Positions 9,204 through 18,600 of a stretch of 64,000 nucleotides of DNA are shown one piece after another. The translations under genes were made by a program, and so were the position numbers. Under the pieces are notes generated by a model. The model worked only from the letters and a program-made list of their open reading frames with translations, searched no databases and was not told where the DNA came from. Source of the DNA: Anaerolineae bacterium (lineage in GTDB: Bacteria > Chloroflexota > Anaerolineae > Aggregatilineales > Aggregatilineaceae); contig JAHDLB010000045.1 of NCBI GenBank assembly GCA_018432315.1, positions 1-64,000 of the forward strand, written 5' to 3'. The stretch's first letter is position 1. Every line of letters begins with the position of its first letter.

Positions 9204-10049
9204 CTATAGGTCTTCGACAAATGTCGCTGAGAAATCGACGTAGGGGAAACACTCGGGCCGGTGCGTATCGGCCACGCCGTGCCGGCTCCAGACCCAGGCC
9301 GGGTGCGGCTGGACCTCGACGCCGTTCGAGTTCAACTTCTCGAAGCGTCCGAAGAAGATCCGCCACGTATCCCCGTCTTTCGGCGGCAGCGACCTGCCGT
9401 TGGCTAACCACGTCATGCCCGCCCAGGGGAAGGCCAGCTCGACCGTCCAGCCCCGGTCGATGGCGCTGCGGTCGTTGAGGGCGCCATCCACGTGGACGGC
9501 GGCGCGCAGGCCGGGAAAGTCCCAGTCCAGGAAGGCCCAGCGGCCCTTGCGGGGATGGGTGCCCCACCAGAACGTTTCCGGCTGGCGGTCGTCATTTCCC
9601 CCAAACGACAGGGCCTTGCGGCTCAGCAGGTCGAACTCCGGCACGTCGAACCGGCTGCCCCGCGTGTACGCGTCCTGCCAGATGAAGAACACCTCGTAGA
9701 GGGTGCCCAGCGCGTTGATCTCGAATTCGTAATAGCAGTCTCTCCCGTCGATGAATACTTCGACGTCGTTTTCGTTGAAGATCAGGGCATCGCGCTCGGT
9801 GAGGGCCGCCTCGACGAACGGCTCTTCGAGCCAGAACGCGACGTAGAGGCACTCGTCGTCCCACAGCGCCGCCGCGCGGGTGTCGAAGTAGCCCGGATCG
9901 CCGGTGACCATATCCACGAAGCGCGGCGATTTGGGGGCCCGCCGCCAGGCGGATTCGCTGAGCGAACCGTCCACGCGCACCGGTCCTCGCGTCCGGTAAC
10001 AGGTGTAGCGCGCGACGTGGCTTTCCGGGCAGTCGGGTTGTACGGTCAT
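9204..10049 (-). CDS. CBM9-like (carbohydrate-binding family 9) domain protein
   Basis: The product is 281 aa from the ATG at 10049. An alternative ATG lies nine bases upstream at 10058, but the GGAG ribosome site directly abuts that codon while it lies 9 nt before 10049, so 10049 is chosen. The order of elements is that of CBM9_1-type domains: RVDGSLSESAWRRAPKSPRFVD, then RAAALWDDECLYVAFWLEEP, ENDVEVFIDG, YYEFEINALGTLYEVFF and a late WTVELAFPW. No signal peptide is evident, so this copy seems cytoplasmic. The cluster position between two URO-D-family genes behind a sugar transporter suggests a role in carbohydrate recognition or catabolism, but the ligand is unknown. Confidence 0.75.
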   Translation of the reverse strand: MTVQPDCPESHVARYTCYRTRGPVRVDGSLSESAWRRAPKSPRFVDMVTGDPGYFDTRAAALWDDECLYVAFWLEEPFVEAALTERDALIFNENDVEVFIDGRDCYYEFEINALGTLYEVFFIWQDAYTRGSRFDVPEFDLLSRKALSFGGNDDRQPETFWWGTHPRKGRWAFLDWDFPGLRAAVHVDGALNDRSAIDRGWTVELAFPWAGMTWLANGRSLPPKDGDTWRIFFGRFEKLNSNGVEVQPHPAWVWSRHGVADTHRPECFPYVDFSATFVEDL

Positions 10050-10098
10050 AGGTATCATCTCCGAGTCATCTCGTCGGGCGACGACCTGGGCCGGCGCG

Positions 10099-11199
10099 TC
10101 AGCGCCATTTCTCCAGGCGCTTGATGATGGCGAGCTGTTCGTCTTCGTCTTCGGTGCCCACCCACAGGAAGATCCCCTCCGGCGTCACGGCGTCGAGGAA
10201 GGCTTCCAGCTCGCCAACCTGCAGGTCCACGATCACGCCTTTGCCCGCCGCCTGGATCTTTTTGATGAGCGGCACCCACTGCATGATCGGACGGTCGTCG
10301 CCCATTTCCTGCACCCACTGGATGCCGTTGATCTCCGGCAGCGCCAGGATGTGATCGAGGTGCCGGGCGACGCCGCTGCCATCGACGTGGTAAACGTTGT
10401 GCGTCATCGGCTTGACCTCGCGCTGCAGCACCGGCAGGCTGAATTCGGCGAAATGCTGCGGGGAAATCATCGCGGAGAAATCGCAGCTTGGCACGTGGAA
10501 TTTGCCGAACGACGGCAGGCCGATCCAGCACATCGACGGCAGGCGGGCGGCCTTCAGGATGGCGTCGAAGTGATCGAAGATCGTGTGAAAGTCGGCGTAG
10601 GCGATCTCGATCAACTGCCGGGCCTGCTCGGGATAGTCGTACAGGTCCATGCAAAAACGCTCCGACCCGCGCCACGCCATCGCACAGTCTTCGCCGGGGT
10701 GGAGATCGGTGTAGCCCACCAGGAACTTGCCGGGACAGCGCTCGATGGCGCAGGCCATCAGCTCCTCGACCTTTTTGAAATACTCGTTTTGCATGTCGAG
10801 CTTGAGCTTCGCCATGTCGTCCCACTCGTGGATGACCGGGTGCGACCACGACGTCACCTCGCCGAAGGTCAGCTCGGCCCCATAGAATGAGGCGTACACG
10901 TCCGGCCCCAGGTTGGGATCGAACATGGGGAACGTCTCGCCGTGAAAGCGCTTGCCCTCGATCGACCGGGCGAACTCGTCGACGCGCCGCTCGACCTCGT
11001 ACCAGCGCTTTTTCTGTTCTTCGGGCGAGCGCCGGCCCTCGGTGCCGCCCAGGTTGAAGGCCGCGTTGTGCGCGACGAAGCGCACCGGCGCCCGGTCGAT
11101 GATCTCGCACGAATACCAGGCGTAGATTCGCTGCATCGCCATGTCGAAATCGGGCTTGCCTTCGAGCTCTAGCGTCCACCAGGGATCGGGAGTGGTCAT
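10099..11199 (-). CDS. Second, divergent URO-D superfamily protein
   Basis: The 366-aa product resembles the uroporphyrinogen decarboxylase-like fold (IHEWDDMAKLKL, YTDLHPGEDCAMAWRG, QWVQEMGDDRPIMQWVPLI, with a terminal EEQLAII-like helix). At the position where methylcobamide methyltransferases have His-x-Cys it has YHVDGSG, so the zinc-binding Cys is an Asp. It is therefore a different activity from, or a partner of, the 7896-9173 protein. It starts 10 nt after the permease stop and is clearly in the transporter operon. It is shorter than its paralogue and shares only the general fold. Substrate unknown. Confidence 0.7.
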   Translation of the reverse strand: MTTPDPWWTLELEGKPDFDMAMQRIYAWYSCEIIDRAPVRFVAHNAAFNLGGTEGRRSPEEQKKRWYEVERRVDEFARSIEGKRFHGETFPMFDPNLGPDVYASFYGAELTFGEVTSWSHPVIHEWDDMAKLKLDMQNEYFKKVEELMACAIERCPGKFLVGYTDLHPGEDCAMAWRGSERFCMDLYDYPEQARQLIEIAYADFHTIFDHFDAILKAARLPSMCWIGLPSFGKFHVPSCDFSAMISPQHFAEFSLPVLQREVKPMTHNVYHVDGSGVARHLDHILALPEINGIQWVQEMGDDRPIMQWVPLIKKIQAAGKGVIVDLQVGELEAFLDAVTPEGIFLWVGTEDEDEQLAIIKRLEKWR

Positions 11200-11209
11200 C
11201 GCGGGCGGT

Positions 11210-12073
11210 CTATCCTTTCACCGCGCCGGCCATCAGGCCGCGCACCAGGAAGCGCTGCAAGCCGATGAACAGGATCACAGTCGGGAGCGTCACCAGCACC
11301 GAGCCGGCGAACATATCGGACCATTTGTACTGGAACTCGCCGACGTAGGTCAGCAGGAAACCGGGCGGGATGGTGCGCATGTCGAGCCGGGTGGTCAGGC
11401 TCAGGGCGAACAGCAGGTTGTTCCAGGCGTTGAGGAACGAGAACAGCCCCACCGCGATCATCCCCGGGCGGATCAGCGGGATCACGATGCGCCACAGAAT
11501 GCCGATCCGGCTGCACCCATCGACGAACGCCGCCTCTTCGATCTCCTCCGGCACGCTCTCGCAAAAGCCGCGCAGCATCCACACGGAGAACGGGATGCTG
11601 AAGCTGGTGAAAGCCAGGATCAGCCCGGCGTAGGAGTCCAGCAGCTTGATCTCGCGGTAGAGCGAATACAGCGTGATCACGATGATCACCGCCGGGAACA
11701 TCTGCGACGCCAGGATGATCAGCAGCAGCGTCCGCTTGGCGCGGAAGCGCAGCCGCGCGAAAGCGTACCCGGCGGGCATCGCCACGATGATCGACACCAG
11801 CGCCGTGCCCAGCGACACGATCACGCCGTTCTGGAAATAGTTGCGAAAGCCGCTGCGGTCGTTGAGCTGCGTTTCGTAGTTCTTGAGCGTCACGGTTTCC
11901 GGTACCCACTTGGGCGGGACGGCGAAGGCGTCTTCGTTCGGCTTCAGGCTGGTCGAGAGCATCCAGAAGGTGGGGAAAAAGATGAACAGCATCATCACCA
12001 CCAGCAGGATCGCCATCGCCGTCGACTTGAAACGCGGGTACTGGTCCAGATCGAAGTCGAGTCGCGCGAGCAT
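11210..12073 (-). CDS. Sugar ABC transporter permease (MalG/UgpE type)
   Basis: The 287-aa inner-membrane protein has about six hydrophobic segments, beginning with MAILLVVMMLFIFFPTFWM. The cytoplasmic EAA loop is visible as EEAAFVDGCSRIG...IPL, the contact for the ATPase. It belongs to the CUT1 carbohydrate family, second-permease type. The start ATG lies 3 nt past the stop of the upstream permease, with GGAG inside that gene as ribosome site. No ATP-binding subunit is encoded in this cluster, so a shared MsmX/MalK-like ATPase elsewhere is expected. Confidence 0.9.
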   Translation of the reverse strand: MLARLDFDLDQYPRFKSTAMAILLVVMMLFIFFPTFWMLSTSLKPNEDAFAVPPKWVPETVTLKNYETQLNDRSGFRNYFQNGVIVSLGTALVSIIVAMPAGYAFARLRFRAKRTLLLIILASQMFPAVIIVITLYSLYREIKLLDSYAGLILAFTSFSIPFSVWMLRGFCESVPEEIEEAAFVDGCSRIGILWRIVIPLIRPGMIAVGLFSFLNAWNNLLFALSLTTRLDMRTIPPGFLLTYVGEFQYKWSDMFAGSVLVTLPTVILFIGLQRFLVRGLMAGAVKG

Positions 12074-12076
12074 GGC

Positions 12077-13006
12077 CTAGGACTCCATCGCCCGAATGTA
12101 GAAGTACGAAAACGCCAGCAGGCCCAGCAGCCACAGCACCGCGATCGCGCTGGCGTAGCCGGTCTGGAAGCTGATGAATGCCTGCCGGTAGGTGTAGACC
12201 GACAGCACCATCGTGGAGTTGACCGGGCCGCCCTGGGTGGTCGTCCAGATCAGGTCGAAGTTGTTGAAGTTCCAGATCACCATCAGCGCCGTGATGATCA
12301 TGATCACTTTGGACAGGTGGGGCAGCGTCACATAGCGGAACCGGGCCAGCGACCCCGCCCCGTCGATTTTGGCGGCTTCCATCAGGTCATCCGGGCAGGT
12401 TTGCAGCCCGGCCAGCAGCATCAGCATGTAGAAGGGCGTCTGGTTCCAGACATTCGCCACGATCACCGCCCACATGGCATGGTCCAGGCTGCCGAACCAG
12501 GGGATGTTCTCGTCGATGAGATCGAACGACCGGAGCGTGTAGTTGATCACGCCCACCTCGCCGTTGAACATGTAGAGCGTCATCAGGGCCACGATCACGC
12601 CCGGCACCACCCACGGGATGAGCGCGACGCCGCGCAGCACGTTGCGCAGCGGCAGTTTCTCGTTGAGGATCAGCGCCAGCATGAACCCGATCGAAAACCC
12701 GCCCGCGACGGACGCGAGCGTGAAAACGAGCGTATTCTTGACCGCGGTCTTGAAGATCTGGTCCTGGTTGATCAGGAAGTCGAAATTGTCCAGCCCGATG
12801 TACGTTTCGCGGTCGGGAAATAGCAGGTTGGCATTCGTGACGCTGTAGGCCAGCACGCGCCCCAGCGGGTAAAAGATGACGACCACGAGAATGATCAAGA
12901 CCGGCGCGAGAAACATCACCGCGTACATGCCGTCGCTGACGCGTCCCTGGCGCGACAGGAAGATGCGGTGCGCCAGGCGCCTGGTGAGTGATGCTGATGG
13001 TTGCAT
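12077..13006 (-). CDS. Sugar ABC transporter permease (MalF/UgpA type)
   Basis: The product is 309 aa if started at the ATG at 13006 (MQPSASLTRRLAHRIFLSRQ), which follows GAGGAAGG by a good spacing. A frame extension to 13069 adds a peptide with no ribosome site. The protein has about six membrane segments (MYAVMFLAPVLIILVVVIFY first) and the EAA loop MEAAKIDGAGSLARFRYVTL. It pairs with the permease at 11210-12073. The binding-protein gene ends 81 bp upstream. CUT1 family, probably for an oligosaccharide or glycoside. Confidence 0.9.
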   Translation of the reverse strand: MQPSASLTRRLAHRIFLSRQGRVSDGMYAVMFLAPVLIILVVVIFYPLGRVLAYSVTNANLLFPDRETYIGLDNFDFLINQDQIFKTAVKNTLVFTLASVAGGFSIGFMLALILNEKLPLRNVLRGVALIPWVVPGVIVALMTLYMFNGEVGVINYTLRSFDLIDENIPWFGSLDHAMWAVIVANVWNQTPFYMLMLLAGLQTCPDDLMEAAKIDGAGSLARFRYVTLPHLSKVIMIITALMVIWNFNNFDLIWTTTQGGPVNSTMVLSVYTYRQAFISFQTGYASAIAVLWLLGLLAFSYFYIRAMES

Positions 13007-13087
13007 CGGCCCCTTCCTCAAGGCAAACGACCGGGGGATGGGGCGGGTGCGCGCGCCGTGCCCGCACACCCGCCGCGATTGACGCTG

Positions 13088-14377
13088 TTACTGCTGGTAG
13101 AGGATCTGGAGCGTTTGAGTCAGGCTCTCCAGCGAGGCATCCACCGGGAAGCCAGCGACGGCCACTTCTTGCATGGCCTGGATCACGAACTGGGCAGCCG
13201 CGCCGTATTGCGGGTCGTAGGGTCCGCCGATCATCGACGGTAGAATCTCGTTGAGATACGCCTGGCTGACCGGGTCGCCCAGCAGGTCGCCGTAGGTATC
13301 CGCCGCGCTCTTCAGCGGGGGGATCATGCCCATCGGGACGGTGTACTCGGTGACGGCCACTTCGCTGGCGCAGAAGAACTCGATGAACTTCCACGCGACG
13401 TCGGGATGGTCGGTCTGGGCCGAGATGCCGATCTGGTGCAGGTCGGCCAGCGTCACCGGCGTTCCGTTGCCGCCATCCGGCACGGTCGTGACGGCAAACG
13501 TCTCATAGAAGGCGTCGCCTTCCAGGTCCGGGTTCAGGCTGCGCAGGATGCCCACGAAGTAGGGGCCGTCCAGCTTCATCGCGATCCGGTCTTTCGCCAT
13601 CAGCTCGCGCTCTTCCTTGATCTGCTGGCCGATAGGCGTGTATTCCTCGTCCGCGATCATCTTCAGCCAGTCGAACGCCTGCACGACTTCCGGCGTGGTG
13701 AAATCGTAGCTGCCGTCGTACATCGGGCGCGCGCCGGTGGTCAGGATCCACGGCCAGAAGCCGGTCAGCGCGTAATCGACCTTGGAGGTGTCGATGCCAA
13801 TCGCGTACACGTCGTCGGGCAGGTTGGCCTTGAGCGTCGCCATCACCTCGTTCAGTTCGTCCATGGTGCGCGGCGGCGACTCGGGATCGAGCCCGGCCTG
13901 CTCGAACAGCTTCTTGTTCCACCAAAAGCCGTGCGGCGTCATGCCCTGGGGCACGGCGTACAGCTTGCCCTCATAGGTGCCGGCCCCAAGCCCGCCTTCC
14001 CAGTTGTCGGCCAGGTATTCCGGCGGGGCGACGGTGTTCAGGTCCAGCAGCGCGCCCATGCCGCCCAGCTCGAACGGCCACGCGCCGTTCAACAGCATGA
14101 TGTCCGGCGGGTTGCCGCCGGCGGACATGGTAATCAACTGCTGGCGGACCTGATCGAACGGGATCGGGATGTTCTCGATCGTGACGCCCGGATTCTCGGC
14201 CTCGAACGCGGCGATGACGGTTTCGACGCGCTCGCGGCTGGCCTCTTCCGCCGACACCCAGTTGGCGAAACGCAGGACGATCTTATCCTGGGCGCGGGCG
14301 GTGACGATCGGGACGGCCAGGGTGGTGACCAGGGCGAGGAATACGATGGCGCTTAACAGGGTCTTTGCAGAACGCAT
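13088..14377 (-). CDS. Extracellular sugar-binding protein of ABC transporter (SBP family 1)
   Basis: The product is 429 aa from the ATG at 14377, which follows AGGAGA by 7 nt; a frame extension to 14395 is less well placed. The signal peptide (MRSAKTLLSAIVFLALVTT) ends near TARAQ. The mature protein shows the family order: VLRFANWVSAEEA, FEAENPGVTIE, a PPDIMLLNG loop, WNKKLFEQAGLDPESPP and WKFIEFFCASEVA. No lipobox Cys is present at the cleavage region. It is the first gene of the operon running to 7896, controlled probably by the AraC regulator immediately upstream. Confidence 0.9.
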   Translation of the reverse strand: MRSAKTLLSAIVFLALVTTLAVPIVTARAQDKIVLRFANWVSAEEASRERVETVIAAFEAENPGVTIENIPIPFDQVRQQLITMSAGGNPPDIMLLNGAWPFELGGMGALLDLNTVAPPEYLADNWEGGLGAGTYEGKLYAVPQGMTPHGFWWNKKLFEQAGLDPESPPRTMDELNEVMATLKANLPDDVYAIGIDTSKVDYALTGFWPWILTTGARPMYDGSYDFTTPEVVQAFDWLKMIADEEYTPIGQQIKEERELMAKDRIAMKLDGPYFVGILRSLNPDLEGDAFYETFAVTTVPDGGNGTPVTLADLHQIGISAQTDHPDVAWKFIEFFCASEVAVTEYTVPMGMIPPLKSAADTYGDLLGDPVSQAYLNEILPSMIGGPYDPQYGAAAQFVIQAMQEVAVAGFPVDASLESLTQTLQILYQQ

Positions 14378-14636
14378 GATGTATTCTCCTATCACTTAAG
14401 TGTACTACTTGGTTTTCAGGTACGATCAAACGGTTTGCGCCAGCAGACTTCTCCTTTCGCCAAACGCTTTGTCGGAATCGGGTTCTTAAGCTGTCATGTC
14501 AGTTCACATCGGAGCGATGTGTACGCGCGCGGTAACGAGGCGACGGTGTCCGAACATATCCTCTATAGATTATTGTGAGGTGAAAGGCGGGGTAAAGGCA
14601 ATAGAAAAAATGCCCATCTCATGGACTATCTTGTGA
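14378..14636. other. Regulatory region of the sugar-transporter operon
   Basis: This 259-bp gap holds the leader of the binding-protein gene. On the minus strand GCGAAAGGAG (14460 down to 14451) is a strong ribosome-site sequence 73 nt upstream of the real start, with no ATG or GTG just after it. A perfect inverted repeat lies at 14505-14521. A possible minus-strand promoter (TTTACC, 18 nt, TAATCT) lies near 14594-14565 but is weak and not called separately. Confidence 0.4.
14505..14521. promoter_or_regulatory. Perfect inverted repeat, candidate operator or leader hairpin
   Basis: CACATCG (14505-14511) and CGATGTG (14515-14521) are perfect inverted arms with a 3-nt GAG spacer. The site lies about 130 bp upstream of the binding-protein start and 116 bp downstream of the araC-type gene. 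It could be a regulator binding site or an RNA hairpin. Confidence 0.4.
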
Positions 14637-15572
14637 TCACCGCCAGGCTTGCCGGGCCTCGATCGCGGGCGCGTGCCCCTGATTTTGCTCCAGGCCGCTG
14701 CGGTACCCACTGGGGGAAATTCCGATCACCTTCTTGAATATGCGCGAGAAGTAGTACGGGTCGTCATAGCCCACCTCCAGGCCGATCTCGCGGTTGGTCT
14801 TGTCGGTCACCGAGAGCAGCATGCAGGCGTGCTGCATCTTCAGATGGATGAAGTAATCCACCGGCGAGTACCCGGTCTGCTCCTTGAACAGGCGGACGAA
14901 GTGCGACTTGGACAGCCCGGCGTGGTCCGCCATCTCGTCCAGCGAGATCGGGCGGTCCAGGTTCTGGCGCAAGAAGTCCACAGTCTCCTGGATGTTGTGA
15001 AAGCGGCTGGTGCGCAGCGTGGGCGAGAACGCGCGATTGTTGAAGAACAGGCTCCCCAGCAGGTGGTGCAGCGTCTGCGAGATGTAGATCATCCGCTGGA
15101 GCACGAAACTGCCCAGGAACGACTCGTAGCAGTCGCGGAACAGCCGGTCCAGGTCCGCGGCGGTCTGCGGATCGACGGCCAGGGAGTGCACGTCATCCGG
15201 CAGATGGTGCACGAAATAGTCCGCGCTCGCGCCGACGAAGTGAACCCAGTGGATCGACCACGGAGCCGCCTCGGACGCGCCGTAGACGTGCGGCGTGTTG
15301 CGCGGGATGATGACGGCCTCGTTTTTGCGCAGCGGGTGGCGGTCGCCCTTGATCTCGTACCAGCCTTCGCCATCCATGCACAGAATCAGAATATGTTCCG
15401 GTGCCCCGTTCTCGCGCTCGCAGTAATGATAGCGCGCGTTCGGGTACCAGCCGATGTCGGTAGGGACCAGGTGGTACAGCAGCGGGTGCCGGGACATACG
15501 CTCGAGTATCGGGCGCGGCACGACGTACAGAATCTGGTCGCGAAACCCCTCGCGGATCCGGATGGGACCCAT
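14637..15572 (-). CDS. AraC family transcriptional regulator
   Basis: The product is 311 aa from the ATG at 15572, nine nt after GGGAGG. The N-terminal half is a cupin-like ligand domain (HILILCMDGEGWYEIKGDRH, then EAVIIPRNTPHVYGASE, with WSIHWVHFVGA). The C-terminal 100 residues carry two helix-turn-helix motifs: ISLDEMADHAGLSKSHFVRL and NREIGLEVGYDDPYYFSRIF. It ends with the typical GISPSGYR. This is the size and layout of sugar-responsive AraC/XylS regulators. It precedes the sugar-transporter operon on the same strand and is divergent from the DUF5107-TPR gene. The same frame stays open far upstream, but that is an antisense artefact inside the next gene. Confidence 0.92.
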   Translation of the reverse strand: MGPIRIREGFRDQILYVVPRPILERMSRHPLLYHLVPTDIGWYPNARYHYCERENGAPEHILILCMDGEGWYEIKGDRHPLRKNEAVIIPRNTPHVYGASEAAPWSIHWVHFVGASADYFVHHLPDDVHSLAVDPQTAADLDRLFRDCYESFLGSFVLQRMIYISQTLHHLLGSLFFNNRAFSPTLRTSRFHNIQETVDFLRQNLDRPISLDEMADHAGLSKSHFVRLFKEQTGYSPVDYFIHLKMQHACMLLSVTDKTNREIGLEVGYDDPYYFSRIFKKVIGISPSGYRSGLEQNQGHAPAIEARQAWR

Positions 15573-15624
15573 GTGCTCACGCCTCCCTTCGCGCTCGTGA
15601 TTCGCAGGCATCACAATATAGTCC

Positions 15625-15630
15625 ATTATA
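15625..15630 (-). promoter_or_regulatory. Extended -10 promoter element of the araC-type gene
   Basis: On the minus strand a perfect TATAAT is preceded by TGA, giving the extended -10 motif TGATATAAT. It lies about 55 nt upstream of the start codon. No good -35 is found at 16-18 nt, which fits an extended -10 promoter. Confidence 0.6.
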
Positions 15631-15645
15631 TCACCGTTTTTTCCA

Positions 15646-15674
15646 TTGTTTGGCGTTCCGTTCCATGCTAGATT
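15646..15674 (+). promoter_or_regulatory. Putative promoter of the DUF5107-TPR gene
   Basis: TTGTTT (15646-15651) and TAGATT (15669-15674) are 17 nt apart, just upstream of the GGAAAGGAG ribosome site and ATG at 15699. It overlaps the divergent araC promoter zone, so both may be controlled together. Confidence 0.45.
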
Positions 15675-15698
15675 TCTCTTGAAGGAAAGGAGCAATCC

Positions 15699-18600
15699 AT
15701 GGCACACACCGACTACCAGCCGGCGCGGGCGTGGGAAGAAACCGTCATCATCCCGACATACGGGATCGGCCAGCGCGAGAAAAACCCCATGTTCCTCGAA
15801 AAGCGGGTGTACCAGGGCAGCAGCGGCGTGGTGTATCCGCACCCGATCATCGAGCGCGTGCTCGACGAGAAGCGCGACCAGGCCTACACCGCGATCTACC
15901 TGGAAAACCGCTATCTCAAGATCATGCTGCTGCCGGAGATCGGTGGGCGCGTGCAGATGGCGCTCGACAAGACGAACGGCTATCACTTCGTCTACTACAA
16001 CCGGGTGATCAAACCGGCGCTGGTCGGGCTGACCGGCCCCTGGATTTCGGGCGGCATCGAATTCAACTGGCCCCAACATCACCGGCCCAGCACGTTCGAG
16101 CCGGTGGATTATCGCATCCAGGCCAACCCGGACGGCAGCGCGACGGTGTGGATGGGCGAGATCGAGCGCATGTTCCGCACCAAGGGCATGGCCGGCTTCA
16201 CGCTCTATCCGGACCGGGCTTACCTGGAGATCGCCGTCCAGCTTTATAACCGCACCGCCGAGCCGCAGACGTTCATGTGGTGGGCCAATCCCGCCGTGGC
16301 CGTCAACGACGATTACCAGTCGGTGTTCCCGCCGGATGTCCACGCCGTGATGGATCACGGCAAGCGCGACGTCTCGACCTTCCCGATCGCGACCGGCACG
16401 TACTACAAGGTCGATTACTCGCCCGGCACCGACATTTCGCGTTACAAGAATATCCCCGTGCCGACGTCGTACATGGCTTACCATTCCGATTTCGACTTCC
16501 TGGGGTGCTACGATCACAGCGCCCAGGCGGGGATGCTGCACGTCGCCAATCACCACGTCGTGCCCGGCAAGAAGCAGTGGACATGGGGCTGCGGTGACTT
16601 CGGGCAGGCGTGGGATCGCCAGCTCACCGACGAGGACGGCCCTTACATCGAGCTGATGTGCGGCGCGTATACCGACAACCAGCCCGATTTCGCCTGGATC
16701 CAGCCGGGCGAGGAAAAGCGCTTCACGCAGGTCTTCATGCCGTACAAGCGCATCGGGCCGCCGAAGAACGCCTCGAAAGACGCCGCCATCAACCTGGAAG
16801 TGGACGGGGACCGGGTCCGGTACGGCGTGTATCTCACCGCCCCGCGAACGGTGCGCGTGCTGCTGCTGCACGGCAATTCCGCGCTGGTCGACCGGGTCTG
16901 CGAGCTGGCACCGGAAACGGCGCTGATCGACAGCGTGGGGCTGGACGCGCCGCCCCGCCCGCAGGACCTGACGCTGCGCGTGCTGGACGGCGCGCGCGAG
17001 CTGGTCGCCTTCACTCCCCTGCCGGACGAGAGGCCGGACGTGCCCGCCCCGGCGACCGCGGCCCGCCCGCCCGCCGAGATCACGTCCAACGAGGAGCTGT
17101 ATCTCAACGGCCTGCACCTGGAACAGTACCGTCACGCCACGTATGACCCGGAGCCGTATTATCAAGAGGCGCTGCGGCGCGATCCGCATGACAGCCGCTG
17201 CAACAACGCGCTGGGGCTGCTTCTGCTCCGGCGGGGCAAGTTCGCCGAGGCAGAGGCGTATTTCCGCCGCGCGATCGAACGGCTGACGCTGCGCAACCCC
17301 AACCCCTACGACGGCGAGCCGTATTACAACCTGGGGCTGGCGCTGCGCTGGCAGGGGCGCTGGGGCGAGGCGTTCGACGCGTTCTATAAAGCGACCTGGA
17401 ATGCGGCGTGGCAGCCCGCCGCGACCTTCGAACTGGCCCGGCTGGCGTGCCGCGCCGGGCGGCTAGGCGAGGCGCTGGAGCTGGCCGGGCAGGCGCTGGC
17501 AACTCGCGGAGACCATCACCAGGCGCGCCACCTGAAGATCGCCGTGCTGCGCCACCTGGGGCGGACGGATGACGCCCTGGACGAAATCGAGCAGGACCAG
17601 CAGCGCGATCCGCTGGACTTCGGCCCGGCTTACGAGCGCTTCCTGCTGGTGGGGGACGAGTCCTGGCGCGATCTGATGCGCGGCTGCGCGCACACCTTCA
17701 TCGAGATCGCGCTGGATTACGCCCACGCCGGGCTGTTCGCCGACGCGATCGGCCTGCTCGACGAGACCCCGCGCACCGACCCGATGGTCGCGTACTACCT
17801 GGGATGGCTCCATCTCCAGACCGGGGATGCCGGGGCGGCGGATCGCCATTTCCGGGGGGCGGCTGCCCTGGCGCCGGATTATTGCTTCCCGCACCGGCTC
17901 GAAGCCGTTCTCGCGCTCGAAGCGGCCATCGCGCGCCAGCCCGACGACGCGCGCGCGCCGTACTACCTGGGCAATTTCTGGTACGCGCACCGGCAGTACG
18001 AGGACGCCATCACGTGCTGGGAGATCGCCCGCGCCCTGGACCCGGCCTTCCCCACCGTTCACCGTAACCTGGGGCTGGCGTACATGAACAAACGCCGCGA
18101 TCCCGACCGCGCGCTGGCGTCATACGAGCGCGCGGTCGAGCTGGACCGGTCCGACGCGCGCGTGTTCTACGAGTTGGACCAGCTTCACAAGCAAATGGGC
18201 GGGCGGCCCGAAAAGCGGCTGGAGAGCCTCGAACAGCACCGCGATCTGGTCGATCAGCGCGACGACCTGACCATCGAACGCGTGACGCTGCTCAACCTGT
18301 TGGGCCGCCCCGCCGGGGCGCTCGACGCCCTGATGAGCCGCACGTTCCATCCCTGGGAAGGCGGCGAGGGCAGGGTCACCGGGCAGTACGTGATCGCGCT
18401 GGTCGAGCTGGCGAAGGACCGCCTGCACGCGCAGGACTATCGCGGCGCGATCGACATGTTGGAACGCGCCCGGGTCTACCCGCACAACCTGGGCGAGGGC
18501 AAGCTGGCGGGCGTGCAGGAAAACCACATTTTCTATTACCTGGCGCGCGCGTACGAGGGCCTGGGCCAGACCGGCGACGCGCGGCGCTGCGACGAGAAGG

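Noticed and set aside
10099-11199. Assignment as HemE (uroporphyrinogen decarboxylase of heme synthesis)
   Set aside because: The protein diverges from HemE in its N-terminal arginine motif region, and no heme genes are nearby; only the superfamily fold is supported.
15573-17189. N-terminal extension of the AraC regulator to 850 codons
   Set aside because: It runs antisense through the DUF5107 gene, whose sequence is clearly conserved; the ATG at 15572 has a good ribosome site and family-like N-terminus.
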